64,000 bases of DNA from Phoronis australis (taxonomy: Eukaryota; Phoronida; Phoronidae). The DNA is taken from assembly GCA_002633005.1 (NCBI GenBank), contig NMRA01000449.1, positions 126,001 to 190,000 on the forward strand. Direction: 5' to 3'. Numbering within the stretch: position 1 is the stretch's first letter; each line of letters starts with the position of its first letter. Of this stretch, positions 13,301 through 22,300 are shown piece by piece. The notes under the pieces are model-generated. The model was not told where the DNA came from and did no database searches. It saw only the letters and a program-made list of their open reading frames with translations. The position numbers were made by a program, and so were the translations under genes.

Positions 13301-16300
13301 ATTTACTGTCTTCCTATAAAAGCTCTAACATAGGTTTAGAGCTGAATTTTGCCAACACTACTTGTCGAAAAAATACGTTTGTGCTTACCTAGGTGCCAGG
13401 TCAACATGGTTCACCATGTACCCTGACCGACAGAGGGAGGTGAACGCAATACCTGCGGTTAGCAGAACGACTGCCGTTGTTCTGGTTTCACATGTCATCG
13501 CGCTGGTCGATACCATGAAAATGCCAGGAATTATCAGTGCTGAAGAAAAAATACACTGTGAAGGTAAAGTAGGACTTCACAATGTGGCCCGTTCTATCAA
13601 AGCTCGTATACTCGTTCGCCATTTATGACGGGAGAGCAGCGTTGTGTTAAATAAACTACAGTATATGCAGCAATAACAATAGTACGACTCGGGCCAAGAT
13701 ACGAACCAATGTGACCCTAGTCCCTAAGTATTCGCTACTATTCATGAGACAGTATTGTCAAAGGTCCTAAGTTCAATCGTAGCTAAGACAGTAGTAGGTA
13801 CCTTATTGCAAACATGACTCTACGCTTTCTGTACTAAGGTTAGGTTGATACTAAGATTAAATGTCCGACTTCACGACAGCCATGTTATTGTACTGTGGGA
13901 AATTTAAAATGGAAGTTATATGACAGTTCTCAACCAATGCTCATAACCTTTCATAAATCAGACCCAGGCACACTAATACGGCGTTCACGCATGGTTGATT
14001 AGAAGGCAGACCAGGCGTCACGCGAAAATCTCATGTGAACGCTTTCTAAACGGCTGATCTGCCTAATCTTATACCCCCAAATCAGAAGACAGGTCAGCCT
14101 AGCTTGTAACTGTGGCAATGCTCAATTTTAATGACGTAAATGTGGATAGGATTTGTTTGCCCATGGTAATACCATGAGTTTTACCGGCATTTTAGACCAT
14201 AATTTGGGCTCATTACTCACAAGAGGGCGGATAGGACGCACAGACGTTCGTTTTAAGTCTGAGTTTCGTCTCACAATTCCACATGCGAACGTGCGTTTAC
14301 AAGTGTTTTTAATAAGGCAAATAGGACATCTGAATCAGAAGACAAATCCACCGCTTAAAGCACGTTTCCGAGAATTATGAACGGGTAAGTTGGTGTAACT
14401 TGTAATGCGATCAGAAGCGCAATGTCACCTCAATACACAGATCACGAGACAATTTAAGACAAAATCCTGTGCAAGAGTCAGTACTGCCAATCTTACTGTG
14501 CGGCTGCGTGTGTACTTCTGGTTGCGGTACGCTACTACATTGACTTTTACAAAACTTTTGTTTAAAATGCTAGCATACAACGTGGGATTTGCACGCTCAT
14601 TTATTAACCAATAGCTGACACAAACTCGTTTGCATGTTTGATGAATACTCCATACCTAAGCTTTGAACAACTTTCCTAACAACAGTTGTTGAAATCGACG
14701 TCTTCTCTCTAACTAAGTCAACGACATAGCCAAAGAAAAGGGACGCGACGAACATGCAGATATAAGGCAGAGCAGACAACAAGCCATTCTGAAATGGATA
14801 AATATTTCGCATTCTTATTGCTTGTTACCCATGCCCCAGTGTCATGTCTGCATTCCGTTTGGGACACAATACAATGCGATGGTTTTGTAGACAATTATGC
14901 AAACTTGGACAGAACTCTGTCAATCTCTGTTTAATAATAAACGACTCATAACCCTTTAGTTAACATTCCAACCTCAGCAACCTATCACTTCTGCGGCCGC
15001 TATTTTGGTAGGTTATGCTAGCCAGGTCTCGAATATACTGACAAAACAATCGCCGTGGCCTTGCGTGATCTCGCTTTTCTCGCAAAACTTGGTCTATGGT
15101 CTGCGGAATGTTACGCAGGTATAGCCATAACCTGAGGTTTTATTTTGTTCCATGACTGATGAATTTACTGGAGCATTCGAATACATTTCGTCAGGTCGAT
15201 CCTGAACGACTTCTGCTGACGTGCTTAGAATGCGAGTGGATCAACGTGCGACAGGTCGTGCTACATGTTGGACTGGAAAATGCGAAACAGAACTAAAAAC
15301 CTATAAGGCAATAGTCTTAACTCATTCAAACTGATGTGGCAAATGCCAGTGTGTAGCTAGCCATGTTCTGTCTAGGACGCAGGATTAGAAGGTAAGAACT
15401 GTTCTAATACTTTAAAGCTGCTATAAACAAGGCTGTCGCCACAAAAGCAGATTTAGATCACTAATGGTTAACAATTTCATCACAGATTGTTCTTTACTTG
15501 AAAGCATACCAAACCCAGTTTGGGGCAATTAACGACTTTCCCACCTAGTCCTCTGAAACAAAATAATGCTGTAAAAGAGTTCCAAAATTTGAACGTTCCT
15601 TAGAAAGTCTGCTAAACGGCAAGCGTGACCTACGCTTTAGGCTGGTTACACGGCAATGGTAGGGAAAGACCACCCACCTAGTATCATGATGTCCTATCTG
15701 TGACAAAGAAAGTATGAGTTTTTTGTTGAATACTGGTTTTATCACTCGAGTGTGACGCCAATGGAGCACTATTAGGTGGCAGCTCGATGATTGGTTGACA
15801 TCGCCAAAACTAACGCCTCTCAGTACCAGAGGGAGATTTCTCATGGGCTTACAGTTACTGTATATTCTTTTTCCTACTTACCGATTTGATGTCAAACTTT
15901 AGAACTTCCTTCATATACGTTGGCAGACTCGTTAGCAGTGTGTAGTTTCCCCAATTATTACAGAAGTGCGCGACAATCATTGCGTAGACTGGTCCACATG
16001 TGAAAATAGACTTCCACGGGATAATCTATCAATAAACAAACAATAGTAAACGCAACCTATAGGGCCGTATGAAGCCGGGAACCTGAGGTTTGGGGGAACA
16101 TGCAGAGTGACACCCCCACACAACACTTATCACCTCCCTGAGGCCAGTTTGCCCCCACGCTTGCCGACGTACTTGTTTACCGGCTTAACCACAATGCAAC
16201 ATTCTGACCCATGTCCAATATGGCGGCGTTGCAACTCCGCTATTACCGAACTAATTCTCAAGGCGCTGAACATAAGTGTATGACAACCAACTGAGCGACT

Positions 16301-19300
16301 GGGAAGGAAGTGGGCAGTAGGGTCGTCCCGGATTACAAATCGATGTAACTTTCCCTCATCCTGAAGATCAGAAAACGCGTTGTGTTCACAGGCGTCCTCG
16401 GCTTCTAATCCTCTCCAATCCAATACATTATATACTACAAGGTATGACACTCGGGACTAGAAATTCCACGGGTGCTTGCTTCACTTTAGCGTCCATATCA
16501 AACACATAACTTAATAAATTTCCACAAGACATGGGTTCAACAAACCATGAGCAATCGTTCTTTCTTTTGATAGCATTTACGGTGCCCTGCTCCAGCAATT
16601 TCGCAGCAAATTCGCGGTCAAAGCACAAAAATCTTCCCAAAAAGGGTACTGCCAATGTGTCAAACAGAAATTACCGATTTGTCGCGGAAGGATCACGACA
16701 TCAATAACTCCACATTTATTCGTAACCTTCCGTGATAACCGGCAATTGTTGTCCATCCGTAACTCATCCGATAATTCCGTGCCGGCACACTGACAGTACG
16801 CAGCGGCTTTTTGGGAAGAATTTTGTGCTTTGACCTCAAATTTGATGCGAACTCATTAGAGCAGGGCATTGTAAATGCTATCAGAAGAAAGAACAATTGA
16901 TCATAATTTGCTGAACCCAAGTTTTGTGTAAATTTATTGAGTTTTGTGTTTGGTATGGACGGCTAAAGTGAAGCATCCGTGGAACACCTTATCCCGAGTG
17001 TCATGCCTTGTAGTATATGTATATAGTGTATTGGGGACGATCAGAAGGTGAGGACGCCTGTGGTTGTGTTCATTGACTTAGTTCAACAATGTCAAGCACA
17101 AGGCAGAGGTTTTGTCGGAAACAGTTGACGTGTATACCCGTAGAAATATTCCCAACATCAACTGTTTGAAAGTACTGGGATTGAAAGGTATCTTGAAAAC
17201 AGGAGATTCGGCCTTCGGTCCACAATTAATCCGACCAACTTGCTGTATCCACTCGCTCCCCGTCTCCTTGTATTTGACTGAGGTTGGAAGTGTAACAAAC
17301 TAACATCACGCATCCACGGACATTTACCAAGTTAATCCTACTTTCTCCCGTCGCAGTTGCAGCCCGCAACACAGCAAGAATAGTTTGTTTGCACAGGAAG
17401 GAAGTGTAATGCAGCCGAGGGAAATTTGGAAAGAATGCGACAAGAATAATGAACACGTGGAACTGCAATAGCGCGAGATGACGTGTCTGCAAAAGTGCCT
17501 CCGGATATTGAGGTGTAAATACAACGAGATTCGAGTGTCGCTGCATAATCCGTGACGGTCCTATTGGATATGAAGTGGGCAAAATGGTACTTCGTGATCG
17601 AGAGCGGAAGTTGTGGTGATGATGAGAGAGTTGATAAGGGGGTAGAGAAATTGTGAAGTTGTTGATGGCCGCGGAAGCAAAAGTGATGATGACATGACAA
17701 ACAGGAGCAAATTGAACTTCGTGATTTAAGACCAGCGCGTGGATGTAAAAACAAATATGGTGAAGGGAAATTGTTGACGATCGGAGGTAAATATGAGTAG
17801 TGGAGACAATGGATATTGTTGACAACCGGAAGAACTGTTAAATTCGTAGTGACCAGAGGGTGTAAGTAGTTGCGACCTGAATTGCACCTCCCCGAAGTGG
17901 TGTGCAAAGACATAAGGAGAAGATAGGATATCCTTCTTCCTTTGCGCAAGACGTACGCTGAAAAAACTAAGTAAGTGAGCGTATGTCTTAACGGGGCACA
18001 TGGAAGACATTCAGGCACCTCCTTAATACCTGACCAAAAGGTATTGAATAGCATTAAAAGGAAAACATTTATTCGATATGGTTACATGTATAGTCGGGCG
18101 TCTGTCAAATCTTTACGATGAATACTCAAGCATTTGCAAGATTTAGGTAATGTAGGGCGTTATCGAAAATTCTGCGTATTTCGCCAAATATATACAAAAC
18201 TGTAGATTTGAACCCAGTAACATGTATACTTTATGTAAGAAGAAAGCCTGTAGAATTGGAGTTTTAATAGTAATCTGCCATTAATTGGGTCACACGACCA
18301 CGTGTTTCTATTAAACTTTAGAAAAAAGAAAGATACATTTATACCAAAGCAACGGTATCAATTGCATGGCAAAAGTTCGTTTGGTATAAACGCTCAAAAT
18401 GAAATTTCGAAAACGCTGTTACAGTTGTGTAAGCATAATTTCGTTCTGAACTGATACAAATTTTTGATTTTCTTCACAAAAATCCTTAAAGTCCTATTTT
18501 TGTCTCCCCCTAAAGGAAAAGTGGAACATTTTAAAAAACGGAATTTTTCAGAACAGGCAGAGCAGAAATCATCGGATCTGAAAATTTTTGTTTATGAATC
18601 TGATCACCCATTTCTGAGATTTGGTGTTCTAAAGTAACCAGGTTTGGAAAATTTTAGAGAGTCTTGCATAACCTTAAGAAATTTGAAGCTCCCACAAAAG
18701 TTATGTTCAAAAGATTTAAAACGAGACTTCATCATTTGAAGTAATAACTGATGTATAGAGTAGACAGCAATGCCTGCATGTATATACGCCGTGACTTGAG
18801 TAGTATTGCTGTGCTCTGACTAATGCCTTTAAAATACCTTGTTTTCAGTTCTGTCTCCGATACTCTCCTCTATGAATTTTCTTTCGGCTTCTGTTATTCG
18901 TGGATGTTGGGCAGGACTGTCGTAGATGAAGATCCACCACACGATGATAAGCAAAAAGTTAAATATCGCTAAAACAGAAGAAAATTATTATCTTTGCAAT
19001 CGCCTCTCAAAAGTTATTGCACCAGCGCATCTTCCAGCTAAAGTTTTCCAAAATGAAATGTCTACAGTTAGCTTCTGAAACACAGAATCATAAATCAATA
19101 CACTGTTTCGAAATTTAATATATGAAGCAGGATTAACGGACAAAATCATTGGGCCCTTTACTAAGGCCCTTACCAAACATTGCAAGTTCATACGACGATT
19201 CATGGCAGATCGGTAACCCGCCAGAAACCGTGCCCAGATGAGTGCAAAGGGACCGAGAACGCGGTATGCAAACGTGGCCTTTAATGGCTCTGGGGCCTCG

Positions 19301-22300
19301 AACGAGCCCCCCCCCATTTGGCGAAGGGGGCAAAAAGGTCCGCCTCAGAGAAACAAAAAGTCCGATAAAACGAGACAAAAGTCCACTGAGAAGCCACAGA
19401 CGGACAGTGAAGGAGGTACCCCGTTTTGTTTTTGTCAGCAAAAGGTCCACATCGCCAGAAATTCGAGCCCCACATATTGAAGGCTGGGTGCGCGCTTGTA
19501 ATGGCAAAGTCTGGGAAGGCCACAGATACAGAACCGCCGACCCAATCACACGTCAATGCGACTGCATTAGAAGCAAATACGTTGCAAAACAATCGACCAT
19601 TGTGTGTGTGATCCTTCCAAATCTGTGTCTAAACCTTGGAGGCCCTTTCACACATTGCCGACGCAGACGGCGATTGACACCGCAACAATCCGCCAGACAT
19701 CGCCGAGGATAGCGTCATCCGGCATGGATACCCAATGAACCAGGAGGAACTCGGACAACACGACATAGTTAAAAATGTTCAATTTGTGTGACGATCTTGG
19801 GGCTTTGAAATAGACTGCGTGCAATTGTTGTCATCAGAAGGTATCATGGGGCCGCCTTAATATATAAGGTGACACCATTCTACACCACCGTCGAGCGACA
19901 GCGAAACAAAAGGAATTCAAACTCCAATCATTACACGGAGCGGCGTTCACTGGCCAGTGTCAAAGCAGAATCAGTGCCGGATGTATGGGAGGAGGGGCAA
20001 AGGGGCAATTGCTCTGGACCCCTAAATGTATAATTACAAAATGAAAAAGGAGTGTTATTTGATTCCACCACGGGAGCTATGGTGACATTATAGGAGTTAT
20101 CGTTTCATAAAACAGCAATAAAGCAGCAAATAAGATCGTAACTCTTTCCACCAGGACCCCCAGCACTATTTCGAAGACATTGGAAAAATTCCTCTAACAC
20201 TATCGCCACTTGAGCCTCAGGAAAGCGCATTTGAAAGACTGAGACTTTCTAATCGCTGATAACGTGTTCACTTCATCAGCTTAGGGGTCTCCACATACAA
20301 TACACATGTTCAATAAGCAGTGCAAATGTGTGTAGGTTTTCCAAAGGCTTTGGGGGTAACGGATTGTAACTGTAGAGTTGTACTTTTGAATTTGAAACTC
20401 TGAAAACTTGGGCATGTCAAATTTTCTCAGATTTACGGAATTAAGGTAAAGTACCAGAGTTCAAGTGCTTGTACACAAAATTTCCTGCTGTTTACCAAGA
20501 ACTCGAAGCTGGTCTCCTAAAGAGTATATCAGGCACTGAGCACAGTGGCTGGTTCCTGATCCTTCGCCTTTTTGTAAGGGTAGCAGCGAAAATGCTAAAG
20601 TGTGAGTTTGTGCATTCATTCGTGCTATGACTTCGACACCTTTTTCGATAAAGAGCCAACTGCAATGCAAAACTTACACGGCGTCGCTATTTTGTGCAGC
20701 CCGTATTCGAATATCCGTACCATTTGACATATTTTCCAGGAGAAAACTGTGACTGACTGTGGACAGCTGTTTTGCACACTTTTAAATGAAGTTAGACGGT
20801 CAAGACCGTTGCCGAACAAATGAACGCGGTCCTTAACAAATCCAACAAAACTGCCACGAAGAATTCAACATGTTAATCTTTTGTCGGATGCCCGCAATTA
20901 TCCGGAATTGTGGCGTATATGTACCAGATAGTCCACAACGATAACTTGTTTGACATGCTACCGAAAATGTGTGAACGAGGTCTAACTGCTGAGTCGTAGG
21001 CTGAGGGTCATTCAACTAATCCTTAACGTAACATTCCCTGTTACGACCGACACTCTTGCACTGAAACAGTCTAAGCGACTGCAGAAGTAAAGGGTGCCTT
21101 TTTCAAGGACACTAACTACAAGACTACTGCGTCAGGAAATGAACCCACGACTTTCAGTTCAATTGAGTCCACCACACTCACTACTCGATCACATTGACAT
21201 TGCTTAAGATGGCGTTTAGACTATCAAAATCGCAAAAACAGGAATTAGTTTACTTTCACATGCAATAAATATGATTAAATAGGCAAACCTGACACGTAAA
21301 ATATTGACGGCCACCCTCCTGCGAATCCATTAACACAAAGAATACCAGAGCCTGACAAAGTAACCACGTTGCCCACCATAGTCCCAGCGTAGCAAAATGC
21401 CATCAGTTTGGTTCGTTCGAACGTCGGTGCCCATTTTCCCCAAAGGTCGTGCATTGCCGGAAATGACACAGCCTGCATACAAAAACGAAATAAACCGTAC
21501 ACGTCTATGAACCTACTACATCAGAATTTGGAAGCACCTGTATGATTAACATTAGAATGAGACCAAAGTGGAAGCTCAGTAGTATTTGATTGAAAATTGA
21601 GTCCTTCAATACGACAACACAAAACATCCGTTTTAAAATGAACCTGTGAGAGAACACCCTTCTGCACATGCCAGGGAAGCTTAAAGGCGCATGTGCATGT
21701 ATGCGAAATATGCGCATAACCTACAATATGTACATGTATAAACTAGATTTCGACATCCAGTAGCATTTTTGCACCCGCTTGGACGATGGTCAATTCCTTA
21801 TAACCAAATACATTGTATTCGTAAATTTTTGTGTCCCGGTTACGAGGATTTAACTCAGAGTACTACGACATCTCACTATCACTGTTCGTCAACCAATGCA
21901 GCTGACGTCATGCACCAACTGCTGGGGCTGGGTTGAACGAAGCTCTTAACACTTATTCGCTGGATGAGTTTGACTGTTGCATGACGTCATGTGCGCTGGT
22001 AAACAATAGCATGGAAATCCAAGGCTGCCAGTTGTTAACGCGTTCGGGCTTTTCAAGGTAGCGCGTTCATCGAGGTATGCTTTAATTCGCTTTGGACTAA
22101 ATTGTGGTTGCGTGCCGCTTGTGTGGCTTATTTTTTGTTTTTACAGTGCTCATTTCATATCCAGTAACCCAACTCACTCACTACATTCAAAATCCAATAA
22201 CCCTGTCAAATCCAACGGCATTGAACTTACAAACTGGCGTGATGACAATAACTTCATCCGTTTTAGCTAGGTATTTCTCGGGGCATCAGACGTTCACGAC

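Noticed and set aside
13362-13628. Plus-strand 88-codon frame
   Set aside because: It lies antisense to the SLC17 exon at 13,389-13,539, whose minus-strand reading carries family motifs and splice sites.
16428-16920. Two minus-strand frames that look like separate small genes
   Set aside because: They lie in opposite arms of the foldback element. The arms are inverted copies of one another, so the frames come from repeat structure rather than genes.
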